Shown here: positions 26,526-36,319 of the stretch, piece by piece
Layout of the letters: the number at the start of each line of letters is the position of its first letter
Position numbering within the stretch: the stretch's first letter is position 1
Origin: Bryobacterales bacterium
GTDB lineage: Bacteria; Acidobacteriota; Terriglobia; Bryobacterales; UBA6623
Length of the DNA stretch: 39,463 nucleotides
Reading direction: 5' to 3'
Assembly: GCA_028819235.1 (NCBI GenBank)
Contig: JAPPMC010000027.1
Location: forward strand, 1-39,463
Translations under genes and position numbers: made by a program
The notes under the pieces: generated by a model
Told to the model about the DNA's origin: nothing
Database searches by the model: none
The model's input: only the letters and a program-made list of their open reading frames with translations

Positions 26526-27971
26526 TCAGGCAAGGATTTCATTCAGTACGCGGCCGCCAGTATCGGTGAGGCGCTTGTGCCGGCCCTCGTGCAGATAGGT
26601 CAGCGCATCCGACTCCAGCCCCATCAGGTGCAGGATCGTGGCATGGATGTCGCGCACGTGGATCGGTTGGTCTAGACAACTGAGGCTGAACTCGTCAGTG
26701 GCACCGACGGTGGAACCTCCCTTGACTCCCGCTCCAGCGAACCAACTCACCATCGAATGTCGATGGTGGTCGCGTCCGACACGGGCCCCGTATGCCTTTC
26801 TGGCGATGAATGGGGTCCGGCTCATCTCCGTGGTGAAGACCACGAGTGTCTGGTCAAGCAGCCCTCTGGACTTCAGGTCCTGGATCAGTCCTGCGATCGG
26901 CAAGTCCACTTCCTGTGCCCTAGCGGGCAGCCAATCGCGGATTTCCTTGTGGTGGTCCCAGCTGTATACACCGTTTTCCCAGCCATGCACCAACAGGGAA
27001 TAGCGGACTCCACGCTCGACCATCCGCCGGGCAAGCAGGCATTGGCGCCCGAACGGTTCCGTGACAGGGTTGTCCAGACCGTACAGGTTCCGGACCGAAG
27101 CGGGCTCGTCGGACAAGTCCACGATTCCGGGAGCATGGGTCTGCATGCGGTAGGCCAGCTCGTATGCGGCAATACGGGCTTCTAGAGTGTCGGTAGCATT
27201 CCGACCGGCCGCATGCTGCTCATTCGTCCAGCGGAGCAGGTCGAACTCCCGTCGCGAAGTCTCGGCGGAGCCGACCGTCGACGATTTCAAGTTCAGGATC
27301 GGCGGCCCTGAAGACCGTAGCAGCGTCCCTTGGTATGAAGCGGGCAGGTAGCCGCTCTGCCACACGGCGGAGCCGTTGACCGGCCCGCCGCGCCGGTCGT
27401 GCAGGACCATGTAGGCGGGGAGGTTCTCGTTCTCGCTACCCAGTCCGTATGCAACCCATGCTCCGACAGACGGGTTACCTGCAAAGACAGAGCCTGTAGT
27501 TACGTGCAGCGTGGCTGCCGAATGCAATGGCGAATCCACTTCGATGCCGTGGACGAAGGCGAGTTCATCGGCGACGCCGCCTAAGTTGCCGAACATCGTC
27601 GCCATCTCGCGGCCCGACTCGCCATAGCGCCGGAACTCGAACGGGCTGCCCACCGCGACAACGTCGGACCGGACATACGCGTCCAGCTGCGTCGCCAGCC
27701 CCGGAAGCACCGGCATGCGCTGGCCGTCGATCTTCGCTAGCTCCGGCTTGTTCTCGAAGGTGTCGACTTGACTGACGCCGCCGGACATGAACAGGAAGAT
27801 GCAATTCTTGGCCTTTGGCGGATGGTGGGCACTGTTCCTGGGAGGTTGGGTCGATGCCAGCGAGTCTTGCGATAGCAGCGACGACAGAGCGAGGCCTCCC
27901 AGCCCGTTGAAGCTCTGCAGCAGCAGTTGCCGCCGTGAGGTGGGCTTGCCCGTCTGGAGGTCAATCAACAT
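26526..27971 (-). CDS. DUF1501 Tat-exported protein (sulfatase-like fold)
   Basis: A 481-residue DUF1501 protein, an alkaline-phosphatase/sulfatase-superfamily relative common in Planctomycetes and Acidobacteria. The N-terminus has a Tat motif (TSRRQLLLQSFNGLGGLALSSLL). Family segments are KNCIFLFMSGGVSQVDTFENKP, GGVADELAFVHGIEV, NPSVGAWVAYGLGSENENLP, RGVRYSLLVHGWENGVYSWDHH, LVVFTTEMSRTP and a C-terminal GRDHHRHSMVSWFAGAGVKGG with DIHATILHLMGL. Start ATG 27971 overlaps the last 11 bases of the DUF1549/DUF1553 gene, so the pair is translationally coupled. Enzymatic activity is not known. Confidence 0.93.
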   Translation of the reverse strand: MLIDLQTGKPTSRRQLLLQSFNGLGGLALSSLLSQDSLASTQPPRNSAHHPPKAKNCIFLFMSGGVSQVDTFENKPELAKIDGQRMPVLPGLATQLDAYVRSDVVAVGSPFEFRRYGESGREMATMFGNLGGVADELAFVHGIEVDSPLHSAATLHVTTGSVFAGNPSVGAWVAYGLGSENENLPAYMVLHDRRGGPVNGSAVWQSGYLPASYQGTLLRSSGPPILNLKSSTVGSAETSRREFDLLRWTNEQHAAGRNATDTLEARIAAYELAYRMQTHAPGIVDLSDEPASVRNLYGLDNPVTEPFGRQCLLARRMVERGVRYSLLVHGWENGVYSWDHHKEIRDWLPARAQEVDLPIAGLIQDLKSRGLLDQTLVVFTTEMSRTPFIARKAYGARVGRDHHRHSMVSWFAGAGVKGGSTVGATDEFSLSCLDQPIHVRDIHATILHLMGLESDALTYLHEGRHKRLTDTGGRVLNEILA

Positions 27972-30489
27972 GGACGAACTCGTTGGCGTTGAACAGGACG
28001 CGACAAACTGCCGCCAACCCTTCCCTTTCCGCGAATTCATTGTATCGACGAAGTTCCGCCTTTGTGGGCTCTCTCGAGAATGCGAGACGAAAAGCGAGCG
28101 TGATCTGGTCCCGCGGGTCCCGCCCGGCTTCGTCCTCGAGGCGCGCCGCGAAATGTTGCGCCTCCTCGGCGACGAGTCGCCCGTTCAGCATGGCCAGAGA
28201 TTGGATCGCCGTGGTCGATATCCTGCGCTGCTCCGAAGAGACCTGCGGAACCGGTGCATCCAGCATTTCCAGTAGAGGCAGGGCCAGTTGGCGACGCTGG
28301 AAGACGTATACCGACTTCTTTCTTGAGTCCGGACCGCTGCTCGGCTCCCACGCGGGCCAGTTCTTGACCAGCATCTGGTCCTTCATCGCCTCGGGTAGCC
28401 GAGGATACACCCCAGGCCCTCCCCTTGCGCGATTCAGGCGTCGGCTGACTGCGAGGATGCTATCGCGGATGACCTCCCCTTCCAGGCGTCGGCCCGGAAT
28501 GCGGGACAGCAGGGTGTTCGACGGATCGGCCTCATTCGCGTGCTCGGAGAACCTGATCGAACTCTGGCGGTATGTTGCTGAATTCAGGATTAGGCGGTGC
28601 ATCGCCTTCACGCTCCAGCCGCTCGCGACGAACTCGTCGGCCAGCCAGTCCAGAAGATCGGGATGCGAAGGGCGTATGCCGTTTGCCCCGAAGTTGCTGG
28701 GCGTTGCCACGATCCCCCGTCCGAAGTGCCACTGCCAGATGCGGTTCACCATCACCCGAGCGGTCAGGGGGTTCTCGGGGCTGGCGATCCAGGTAGCTAG
28801 CGGAAACCGCCACCGATTGACGTTGCCCAGAGAGTCCAGTGGCAAGGGAGCGGGGTCGTCCGTGCCCGTCACCGCGCTCGGGAATCCCGGCAGCACGCGT
28901 TCGCCCAAGTTGTCGACTTCTCCCCGAACCCGCACGAACTGCACCGGCAATCCGGCGCCGTAGGGCGATTCCCGTGCGTTCTCAATGGTGTGTATCTTCG
29001 GCAGGTGCCGTTCCACCTGGCGTCGGTACACCCCCATATCACGTCCGCCGCGAAAGCCGTCAACGAAGCTCAGCCGGCGGATGTACTCGACCTTCTCGGC
29101 CCGAGAGAACGACGGCTCGTCCCGGGGGACCACGCCGTTCGCGACGGCGTCCGTCAGTCTCACGCGCAAGGTCGCCGGGGTGGCGGATGACGGGTCGCCG
29201 CCTTCCTCCCGCAGTACGCTGCGAAACTTGGCAAGTAGCTGGTTCTCATACGCCTCATAGGCCTCGCGGGCTAGGTTCAGTCTCTGCTCTGCGGCCCCGC
29301 GGCCTCGGGCCACCAGTTCTCGGGTGCCCTCCTTCGTGATCTCGGCATCCACGTTGACGTTCTCGATCGGCAGGAAGAACGCCTGAAAGCGGTAGAAGTC
29401 CCGGGTCGGGATCGGGTCGTACTTGTGGTCATGGCACTGCGCGCAGCTGAGGCTCAGGCCGAGGAAGACGGAGCCCACGGTTCCGGCGACTTCGTTCAGA
29501 TGCTGCTGGCGCGCCACCCGCCGGATCTGGCTTTGGGGAGGAGCTCCGAGGCGCAAGAACGCGGTCGCAACCCGCTTGTCAGGGTCAGTCGGGGCGAACT
29601 CGTCCGCTGCAAGCTGCTCCTTGACAAACTCGTCGTACGGCTTGTCGCTGTTGAATGCATCGATGACATAGTCGCGGTAGCGCCACATGTGGTAGAGCTC
29701 CCGATTGGCCTCGCCACCCGTCGAGTCCGAGTACCTCGCCACGTCTAGCCAGTGCCGACCCCAGCGCTCCCCGTAGCGCGGATCTCCGAGCAACTTGTCC
29801 AAGAGCCGGTCGTGCGCGCTCTCACCCTCGTCCGCCAGAAAGGTCTGGACTTCTTCCGGGGTTGGTGGCTCGCCGACGAGATTGAAGTACAGCCGGCGCA
29901 TGAGACGTCGCCGGTCGGCTTCAGGTGCCGGATCGATGCCCTGTTCCTCCAGGCGAGCGAGGATGAATCGATCAATGGGATTGCGGGCCCATGAGTCGCG
30001 CGAGACGTCAGGCGGGTCAGGTCGACCGTTCGCCCGGAACGGGCTCCAATCATTGTCATCGGCGTGTTCTTGGGCTGGCTTGAACTGCTCGATCCACTTC
30101 GCTATCGCCTGGATCTTCCCATCCGGCAGAGGGGCAGAACCCATCGGCATGCTGGGAGCTACTTCGCCTCGCAGCACTCGCATCAGCACGCTCTGCTCGG
30201 GGTGACCGGGGACAATCGCGGGACCGTGGCGGGCACCCCCCGAGAGCAATCCCTCGAGTGTGCTCAGGTTCAGTCCGCTCAGTTGGCTGTCCGTGCCGTG
30301 GCAGGCCAGACAGTGCTGGTTGAGAATCGGCTGGATTTCGGAACGGAAGATTTCTTCCGCTCCGGCGGGCATTGACGGGCAAGTAACTAGAGCGGCCACG
30401 AGGAGAAGCTGGCTCCCGCCGCACCGAACAGAAGGCGATGCCCTAGGCCCGCGGGCCGATGTTTGACTGCCGTGCGTGGTGCCTTTCAT
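27961..30489 (-). CDS. PSCyt1-DUF1549-DUF1553 secreted c-type cytochrome-like protein
   Basis: An 842-residue planctomycete-type protein. A signal peptide (core LLLVAALVTC, end PAGAEE) is followed by a cytochrome-like domain with a heme site CLACH (about 74-78). The DUF1549 domain follows (NPIDRFILARLEEQGIDPAPEADRR...; second heme-like CAQCHDHKYDPI), then the C-terminal DUF1553 domain (NPLTARVMVNRIWQWHFGRGIVATPSNFG; RIPGRRLEGEVIRDSIL; QSLAMLNG). ATG 30489 was chosen, since the part upstream to 30825 lacks signal-like character. It is the first gene of a two-gene operon with DUF1501. The function is inferred to be periplasmic redox chemistry or polymer breakdown. Confidence 0.94.
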   Translation of the reverse strand: MKGTTHGSQTSARGPRASPSVRCGGSQLLLVAALVTCPSMPAGAEEIFRSEIQPILNQHCLACHGTDSQLSGLNLSTLEGLLSGGARHGPAIVPGHPEQSVLMRVLRGEVAPSMPMGSAPLPDGKIQAIAKWIEQFKPAQEHADDNDWSPFRANGRPDPPDVSRDSWARNPIDRFILARLEEQGIDPAPEADRRRLMRRLYFNLVGEPPTPEEVQTFLADEGESAHDRLLDKLLGDPRYGERWGRHWLDVARYSDSTGGEANRELYHMWRYRDYVIDAFNSDKPYDEFVKEQLAADEFAPTDPDKRVATAFLRLGAPPQSQIRRVARQQHLNEVAGTVGSVFLGLSLSCAQCHDHKYDPIPTRDFYRFQAFFLPIENVNVDAEITKEGTRELVARGRGAAEQRLNLAREAYEAYENQLLAKFRSVLREEGGDPSSATPATLRVRLTDAVANGVVPRDEPSFSRAEKVEYIRRLSFVDGFRGGRDMGVYRRQVERHLPKIHTIENARESPYGAGLPVQFVRVRGEVDNLGERVLPGFPSAVTGTDDPAPLPLDSLGNVNRWRFPLATWIASPENPLTARVMVNRIWQWHFGRGIVATPSNFGANGIRPSHPDLLDWLADEFVASGWSVKAMHRLILNSATYRQSSIRFSEHANEADPSNTLLSRIPGRRLEGEVIRDSILAVSRRLNRARGGPGVYPRLPEAMKDQMLVKNWPAWEPSSGPDSRKKSVYVFQRRQLALPLLEMLDAPVPQVSSEQRRISTTAIQSLAMLNGRLVAEEAQHFAARLEDEAGRDPRDQITLAFRLAFSREPTKAELRRYNEFAEREGLAAVCRVLFNANEFVHVD

Positions 30490-31062
30490 GCGTGGATCGG
30501 CAGGCGTCCGCTGGCTTGCCAGCCCGATTGTACGACTGCCGGTCGAGAACCGGCGCCGAACGAAGCCAAGCAAGTCCCATCCTTGCTCGGTCCGGTCAGC
30601 GCCTGAGGCTCTTGGCTTCGGTCCCGCGGGGAGGATCTTGAGGGGACCTTGGTATGGATCGGTAGGCTCGAGTACGCCGATGGACGGTGCAACGCACCAG
30701 ACACCCGTGTGCTCCCTCATCTGGCGACGTGATGGGGCTGGGAGGGAGCCGAGTCGCAGCTGCACTTGCAGGGCTGGACCCGGGCACGGTGGGTGGTGGT
30801 GCTGCGCCAGTGCTTGCGCGAGCATCGAGGGTTTCGACGAACGTCTCGGCCACTGCTGGCCTGGCCAGACGTCACCGACAACCGCTCAAGGGGCGCCCGT
30901 AAGCGCGACTGTGACTGCGGAATCTTCGGTCACCGAATGGACGCGCGGGACGGAGTTGCCCCCACGAACAAATGACGTGCAGACCCTCGCCTGAGTCCAG
31001 TATCGGCACACTCAGGCATCGAGCCTCCGCTGTGGGACGACACGCGACGACGGGTCGGCCAC
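30490..31062. other. Intergenic region of about 570 bases upstream of the DUF1549/DUF1553 operon
   Basis: No gene is supported. It holds the promoter and leader of the minus-strand heme-protein operon and the end of the ankyrin operon. The 11-mer GTGTCTGGTGC (minus strand, near 30690) is also found upstream of the DUF1592 gene (near 36412), but a match of that length is expected about once by chance. Confidence 0.4.
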
Positions 31063-32568
31063 CTATTTCGTCGCGCCGCTGATGAACTGCTCCGGTTCGA
31101 CTTCCGTCGACAGCCCAGCCGCCTCCAGCACCTCACGGATGGCTGCTGCGGTCTCAGGAGAAAAGCGAAAGTTCATTCCCCGATGGACACCTGTCGCAAT
31201 GCGCAGCGGCGTCCAGCCAAGATCGTTCTTGCGGTTCCACACCCGGATATCGGCACCCGCTTCGGACAACAGCCGAACCGCCCCCGGAACGTGCTTGTAT
31301 GCAGCCCCGTGCATCGCCGTGTTGCCGTTCCGGTCGATAGCGTCGGGATCCCCGCCCAACTCAAGCGCAAGCCTAACTGCTTCAACCACCTCTTCGCGCG
31401 TTCCCGCATCCTCGTCGGGGGCTCGCACGCCCACCCCGGCCGCCACCATGAGGGGGGTCGTGCCGGCTTCGGTCGGGATCGACGGGTCGGCGCCGAGGCT
31501 ATGGAGGAGCCGCATTAGCTCGGCGTCTGCCGTTCGTGCAGCCGTTACGAATGGCGTCGCACCCATAGTGTTGAGACTGTGCAGGCCGGGACTCCTTCCA
31601 GAGGTCATGCGTGCATTCACGTCAGCTCCCGCGGCCACCAGCTTGCGCACGATTTCGAGGCTGGTCAGGCTTCCTGACCCCTCCGGAGCGGGATCGTTGC
31701 TCCCCACCCCGGGCTTTCGCACCCAGCTCACGGTGTGCAGCGGTGTCCAGCCTGGCCCTGAGGCGTTCGGGTCGGCCCCACGGTCCAGCAAGAGTGTGGC
31801 AACCTCGAAGTGGGCATTCGAGACCGCCACGTCCAGGACGCTCGCACCCGGCTCCGGAACACCTTGCTCCTGATTGCCCCATTCCCCGCGGCGGCGACGG
31901 GGCAGGTAGGCGTTGACGTCCGCACCCGCATCCAGCAGGGCACGCGTCACATCGAGGTGCCCTTGGCGGACGGCAAAGACCAACGCGGAATACCCCCGCT
32001 TGGACACTGCGTGGACATCAGCTCCCGCGTCGAGGAGTGCGCGCACGGCTATGAGATGTCCTTCGCCGGCGGCCCACATCAGCCCGGTCTGGCCCCGCCA
32101 GGTCTCTCGCGCGTTGACGATCGCCCCGTGGGCTAACAGCGCTTGGACCGCTTCTGGCCTCCCCGTACGTGCGGCCGTCATCAGCGCAGTCTCCCCTGAC
32201 GGCAAGGACCCGTTCGGATCAGCGCCGGCCAAAACCAGCGCTTCTATCATTGGCGCGCTGCCATTGGCAGCGGCGAGCATCAGGGGAGTTACGTGGAACC
32301 GATTCGTTGCATCCGCCTCGGCGCCTGCGGCAATCAACGCCTCTGCGATCGAGAGGTCATTCCAGTGCGCCGCCCAGTGCAAGGGTGTGGATCCGTCCTC
32401 GGATCTGCCATTGATGTCTGCGCCGGCCCCTAGAAGCGTCCGAACCGCGCTAGGATCATTCGACCTTGTCGCCTCGACCAGTTCGCTGTCGATCTCCTCT
32501 GACACCGGTGCCGCGACGCCGACACTCGCCGGCCAAGACAGCAGTACCAGAGAGAGGATGCAACGCAT
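31063..32568 (-). CDS. Secreted ankyrin-repeat protein, third gene of the DUF1592 operon
   Basis: A 501-residue protein. It has an N-terminal signal peptide (core ILSLVLLSWPASVGVAA) and about eleven ankyrin repeats; the consensus GxTPLHxAA...xxVxxLLxAGADxNA is obvious in units such as GSTPLHWAAHWNDLSIAEALIAAGA and GYSALVFAVRQGHLDVTRALL. Two units are interrupted by Pro/Gly/Arg-rich insertions (YLPRRRRGEWGNQEQG; VRKPGVGSNDPAPEGSG). The C-terminus has no further domain. Start ATG 32568 is two bases after the stop of the DUF1552 gene, so it belongs to that operon. Ankyrin repeats bind proteins; in the periplasm this may be a scaffold or partner for the two proteins encoded before it. That role is inference. 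Confidence 0.93.
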   Translation of the reverse strand: MRCILSLVLLSWPASVGVAAPVSEEIDSELVEATRSNDPSAVRTLLGAGADINGRSEDGSTPLHWAAHWNDLSIAEALIAAGAEADATNRFHVTPLMLAAANGSAPMIEALVLAGADPNGSLPSGETALMTAARTGRPEAVQALLAHGAIVNARETWRGQTGLMWAAGEGHLIAVRALLDAGADVHAVSKRGYSALVFAVRQGHLDVTRALLDAGADVNAYLPRRRRGEWGNQEQGVPEPGASVLDVAVSNAHFEVATLLLDRGADPNASGPGWTPLHTVSWVRKPGVGSNDPAPEGSGSLTSLEIVRKLVAAGADVNARMTSGRSPGLHSLNTMGATPFVTAARTADAELMRLLHSLGADPSIPTEAGTTPLMVAAGVGVRAPDEDAGTREEVVEAVRLALELGGDPDAIDRNGNTAMHGAAYKHVPGAVRLLSEAGADIRVWNRKNDLGWTPLRIATGVHRGMNFRFSPETAAAIREVLEAAGLSTEVEPEQFISGATK

Positions 32569-32570
32569 GG

Positions 32571-33908
32571 CTAAAGGACTAGTTCCTCGATGCGGCCGGT
32601 GCTGTCGCCAAACTTGTCCAGATGGACGCCGACCTTGTCCAGCAACGTGATGTGGAGATTGGCGAGCGGCACGGGCTCCTCGTACCGGATGTGCCGTCCC
32701 CCCGCGAGCCCGCCCGCGCCTCCGCCGCCAACGATGATCGGAAGGTTCAGATGGTCGTGGATGTCGGGGTTCCCCATCCCGCTCCCGCACAGCAGGACGC
32801 TGTGGTCCAGCAGCGTTCCGTTCCCATCCGCCGTCGAGGCCAGCCGATCGAGGTAGTAGCCGAACAGCGACACATGAAAGGCGTTGATCTTTGCCAGCTT
32901 CTCCAGCTTCAGGGGATCGTTCGCGTGATGCGAGGTCGGATGATGGGGGTCCGGGACTCCGATTTCCGGGTACGCTCGGTTGCTCGTCTCTCGAGCCAGC
33001 TGAAAGGTCATCACCCGCGTGATGTCCCCCTGCATAGCCAGCACCTGAAGGTCAAACATCATTCGCGCGTGGTCCGCGTATTTCTCAGGGACTCCGATTG
33101 GGCGGTCGAGATCCGGAAGTGGAACGTCCTCGGCCCTGCTCTCCGCCCGCTGTATCCTGCGCTCGACTTCCCGCACCGAGTCTAGGTACCCATCGAGAGT
33201 CCGTTTGTCACTGGAGCCCAGCTTGCCCTGGATCCGAGCTATGTCATCCCGCACCCAGTCGAGAATCCCTCCGTCAACCCTTAGCTCGGCCCGGCGCTCC
33301 GAGGGCGATCCTCCGTCACCGAAGAGGCGCTCGAACGCCACCCGGGGATGCGGGGTCGGCGGGAGCGGCGTGGTCGGAGACGACCACGAGAGGTTGTTCT
33401 GGTACACGCACGCGAACCCGTTGTCGCAGTCCCCCACGTTGGTCTGGAGGTCCATGGACAGCTCGAGCGAGGGCAGGGCAGTCTCGCCTCCGATCCTCTG
33501 TGCGGCGATCTGATCGACGGTGGTGGCGAGTTCGTAGTCGGCGCCCTCGGTCATCTTGGCCTTGGCCGCGCTCAGGAACCCTGAGTTCGCGGTCGCGTGG
33601 TTGCCCGCCGAGTATGCGTTCTTGTTCTCTAGGTTCGTAATGACCGTGAGGCCTTCCTTGAACGGCTCAAGAGAGTTGAGAATCGGCGAGAGTTCCGTCA
33701 GCCGCTCGCCGTCCCCCGGCGGAGTCCACTTCTCAAGATTGGCCCCCATAGGGATGTAGACATAGCCCAGCCTCCTTACAGGGGCGGCGGCGGTCTTCGC
33801 TTCGGCGGTCATGGCCGGCACCATCGCATCGAGCAGAGGCAGGGCGACTGACGTGCCGATCCCCCGGAGGACGGTCCGGCGGGGCAGGCTTTTCTTGGTG
33901 ATGATCAT
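32571..33908 (-). CDS. DUF1552 Tat-exported protein
   Basis: A 445-residue DUF1552 protein, paired in many genomes with DUF1592 heme proteins. The N-terminus is a Tat signal (KSLPRRTVLRGIGTSVALPLLDAM). Typical segments are RLGYVYIPMGANLEKWTPP, LTVITNLENKNAYSAGNHATANSGFL, CVYQNNLSWSS, TRVMTFQLARETSNR and LLDHSVLLCGSGMGNPDIHDHLNLP near the end. It resembles DUF1501 in overall plan. Start ATG 33908 overlaps the DUF1592 stop (ATGA) and has a strong GAGGAGG site five bases upstream. The biochemical role is unknown. Confidence 0.94.
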   Translation of the reverse strand: MIITKKSLPRRTVLRGIGTSVALPLLDAMVPAMTAEAKTAAAPVRRLGYVYIPMGANLEKWTPPGDGERLTELSPILNSLEPFKEGLTVITNLENKNAYSAGNHATANSGFLSAAKAKMTEGADYELATTVDQIAAQRIGGETALPSLELSMDLQTNVGDCDNGFACVYQNNLSWSSPTTPLPPTPHPRVAFERLFGDGGSPSERRAELRVDGGILDWVRDDIARIQGKLGSSDKRTLDGYLDSVREVERRIQRAESRAEDVPLPDLDRPIGVPEKYADHARMMFDLQVLAMQGDITRVMTFQLARETSNRAYPEIGVPDPHHPTSHHANDPLKLEKLAKINAFHVSLFGYYLDRLASTADGNGTLLDHSVLLCGSGMGNPDIHDHLNLPIIVGGGGAGGLAGGRHIRYEEPVPLANLHITLLDKVGVHLDKFGDSTGRIEELVL

Positions 33909-36319
33909 TGGGGCCTCCTCATCTGGAAGGGTGCGCTGCGAACTACTCCAAGCATCAGGGATGAGAATTGGTAGTCGTCTCTCTCTGCGTCGCGCACGAT
34001 CTTGCGTACCGCAGGGGCGTCATAGGACTCGAGTCCGCGGCCCAGCGCGTAGGTCAGCAGCTTCTCCGTCGCCGTCGACACAAACAGTTCGGGACGTCGA
34101 AGGAGCGCTTGGAGGAATCCATTGGGTCCGTTGAACCGGGTTCCGTCCGGTAGCGTTCCCGACGCATCCACCGGGACGCCCTCGTCATGCGTCCGCCAGC
34201 GTCCGACCGCGTCAAAATTCTCGAATGCGAATCCGATTGGATCGATGATGTCATGGCAGCTGGCGCATGCGGGATCCGCTCGGTGCTCAGAGATGCGCTC
34301 GCGCAGCGTAAGCACCGCATCCGAAGCGGACCGTTCTCTCAGCGGAGTCGCCTCGGGCGGCGGCGGTGGCGGCGGAGTTCCCAGAATGTTCTCCAGCACC
34401 CACTTGCCTCGAAGCACCGGGGATGTCCTGTTGCCGTAGGAAGTGACCGCCAGGATACTGCCGTGTGTGAGGAGTCCGCCCCGGATGCCGTCGGCGGGGA
34501 GATTGACCCGGCGAAAATGATCGCCATAGATGTGGGGAATGCCGTAGTGCTTGGCGAGCCGTTCGTTCAGGAAGGTGAAGTCTGCGCTCAGCAGTTCTAC
34601 GAGGCTGCGGTCCTCGTGTACGATCGCCTCGATCAGGAGTTCCGTCTCGAGCCGAAAGGACTGCCGAAGGTTGTCGTCGAAGTCGGCGAAGAGGCGCCGG
34701 TCCGGCGTCCAGGAGTCAAGGTTCCGGAGGTACAGCCACATGCCGGCGAAGTTCTCCACCAAGGCACGCGAACGGTGGTCCGCCAGCATCCTGCGAACCT
34801 GCGATTCCAAGACGGCATCGTCCCGCAGGCGCCCATTACCGGCTACTTCCAGCAGTTCATCGTCCGGAATGCTGCTCCAAAGCAAGAATGAGAGCCGCGA
34901 CGCTAGCTCGTAATCGGAGACTTGGTACGGCTCATCCCTTCCGTGCGTCGCAGGACGTTCCGCACGGAACAGGAAATGGGGGCTCACCAGCAGGGCACGC
35001 AATGCGGTCTCGATGCCGTCCTCAAAGCCCCCACGCTCAAGCCCCTGCCTGTAGAACGCCAGCAGGTCGTCCAATTCCCTTGCTGTTGGTGGTCGCCGAT
35101 ACGCACGGCGCGCCAGGCGCTCGAGAATCCTCAGTGCGCAGATTCCCTCATCGGCTCCAGGAGAAGGGCGGCAGGAGAACACGCGTCGGCGGCTCTCGGT
35201 TTCGCCCTTCGTGGCCGGAGCGTAGGGGCCAACGATTGACACCGAGTACACAGCGGGCTGGGTCCGGGGATGACGGTCCATGTTGAAGCGCGCCAGATAG
35301 GGTTGCCGTTCGGTTTCGATCAATGCTGATGACTTCTTCAGGAATGTTGCGCCGATCTCATGTCGCCCGGCGCTCACCGGGATGCGGGCGAACAGGTGCT
35401 TGTCCACACCCGTGTGGTCCCTACCTTCAGCGGGCTCCACCACGAACCGCCGGACCTGCCGTCCGTCAAGCATCAGCTCCACCTCATGAGGAACGTACAA
35501 GCCTTCCACGTGCTCGTTCCGGTCTCGGCTAAGCGTGATGTGAATCTCATACTCGCCGTTCGTGGGGAATAGGTGAGGTATGAGCGCGCCTCCGCGCGTT
35601 CCAAACGGAAGTTCCCGGAATTGCGATTCCTGCGTACGGTCGACTGGGATCAGCACGAGTTCACCGCCTGGCGCCGTCGGCGGAGTGCCAATCGCCAAGC
35701 GGCTGATCTTCCGCGCCGCTGCGAGATACCTTTCGAGGAGCGTGGGCGAGAATTCGCCCGTGACGTTGTCGAAGCCATGCCCGGTCTCGTCTCGGGGCAG
35801 GAGCGATTCCACGTCGACCTCCAAACCGAGGAGGTCGCGGACAGCATTCCGGTACTCCGTCCGGTTCAGTCGGCGGAAGGCGCTCTCCCGGCCAGGATTC
35901 AGATTCGCGGCGGCGTGGCTGTCCAGGCGATGCTCCAGATCGCCCACGACTGCGTCGTAGGTTGCTTCATCAGGCCGGGGCATCCCCGGGGGAGGCATGT
36001 GTCGATGCAGCAGTTTCCTCACCACTGCCTCCCACGCGTCCGGATCCGCACCCGGGTATGCGGGGTCGAGCCGGGCCAAATCCAGCCCCCCGCTCGAGAT
36101 CTGGTTGTTGTGGCACGCACGGCAGTACTGCTCCAGCACCGCTCCGGTTGCGGTCGCGGCGTTGGCAGGCGGAGTCGTACCCGTCTGAGCTGATATCAGC
36201 CAGACTGCGATTGCTAGCGTCCGCGAACTCTTAGCGAACCGCTGCGTCGAAGCCTTCGAAGAGACGGCAATTCCGGCAACTGAGGCAACACGCGCGTCGC
36301 CAGCTTCAACTGCCGTCAT
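33905..36319 (-). CDS. DUF1592/DUF1587-type secreted heme protein
   Basis: An 804-residue protein of the DUF1587-DUF1592-DUF1588-DUF1585 group. A signal segment (SSRTLAIAVWLISAQ...ANAA) precedes a cytochrome-c-like part with CRACH. Then follow DUF1587 (FRRLNRTEYRNAVRDLLGLEVD), DUF1592 (RRAYRRPPTARELDDLLAFYRQG; LLVSPHFLFRAER; ASRLSFLLWSSIPDDEL), DUF1588 (RRMLADHRSRALVENFAGMWLYLR...LLTHGSILAVTSYGNRTSPVLRG) and DUF1585 with a second heme-type motif, CASCHDIIDPIGFAFENFD. ATG 36319 was preferred to ATG 36358, though its GGAGG lies only two bases away. First gene of the operon with DUF1552 and the ankyrin protein. Confidence 0.93.
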   Translation of the reverse strand: MTAVEAGDARVASVAGIAVSSKASTQRFAKSSRTLAIAVWLISAQTGTTPPANAATATGAVLEQYCRACHNNQISSGGLDLARLDPAYPGADPDAWEAVVRKLLHRHMPPPGMPRPDEATYDAVVGDLEHRLDSHAAANLNPGRESAFRRLNRTEYRNAVRDLLGLEVDVESLLPRDETGHGFDNVTGEFSPTLLERYLAAARKISRLAIGTPPTAPGGELVLIPVDRTQESQFRELPFGTRGGALIPHLFPTNGEYEIHITLSRDRNEHVEGLYVPHEVELMLDGRQVRRFVVEPAEGRDHTGVDKHLFARIPVSAGRHEIGATFLKKSSALIETERQPYLARFNMDRHPRTQPAVYSVSIVGPYAPATKGETESRRRVFSCRPSPGADEGICALRILERLARRAYRRPPTARELDDLLAFYRQGLERGGFEDGIETALRALLVSPHFLFRAERPATHGRDEPYQVSDYELASRLSFLLWSSIPDDELLEVAGNGRLRDDAVLESQVRRMLADHRSRALVENFAGMWLYLRNLDSWTPDRRLFADFDDNLRQSFRLETELLIEAIVHEDRSLVELLSADFTFLNERLAKHYGIPHIYGDHFRRVNLPADGIRGGLLTHGSILAVTSYGNRTSPVLRGKWVLENILGTPPPPPPPEATPLRERSASDAVLTLRERISEHRADPACASCHDIIDPIGFAFENFDAVGRWRTHDEGVPVDASGTLPDGTRFNGPNGFLQALLRRPELFVSTATEKLLTYALGRGLESYDAPAVRKIVRDAERDDYQFSSLMLGVVRSAPFQMRRPQ
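33914..33920 (-). promoter_or_regulatory. Strong ribosome-binding site of the DUF1552 gene
   Basis: GAGGAGG on the minus strand lies five bases before ATG 33908, inside the end of the DUF1592 gene. It is one of the few strong Shine-Dalgarno sites in the window. Confidence 0.7.
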
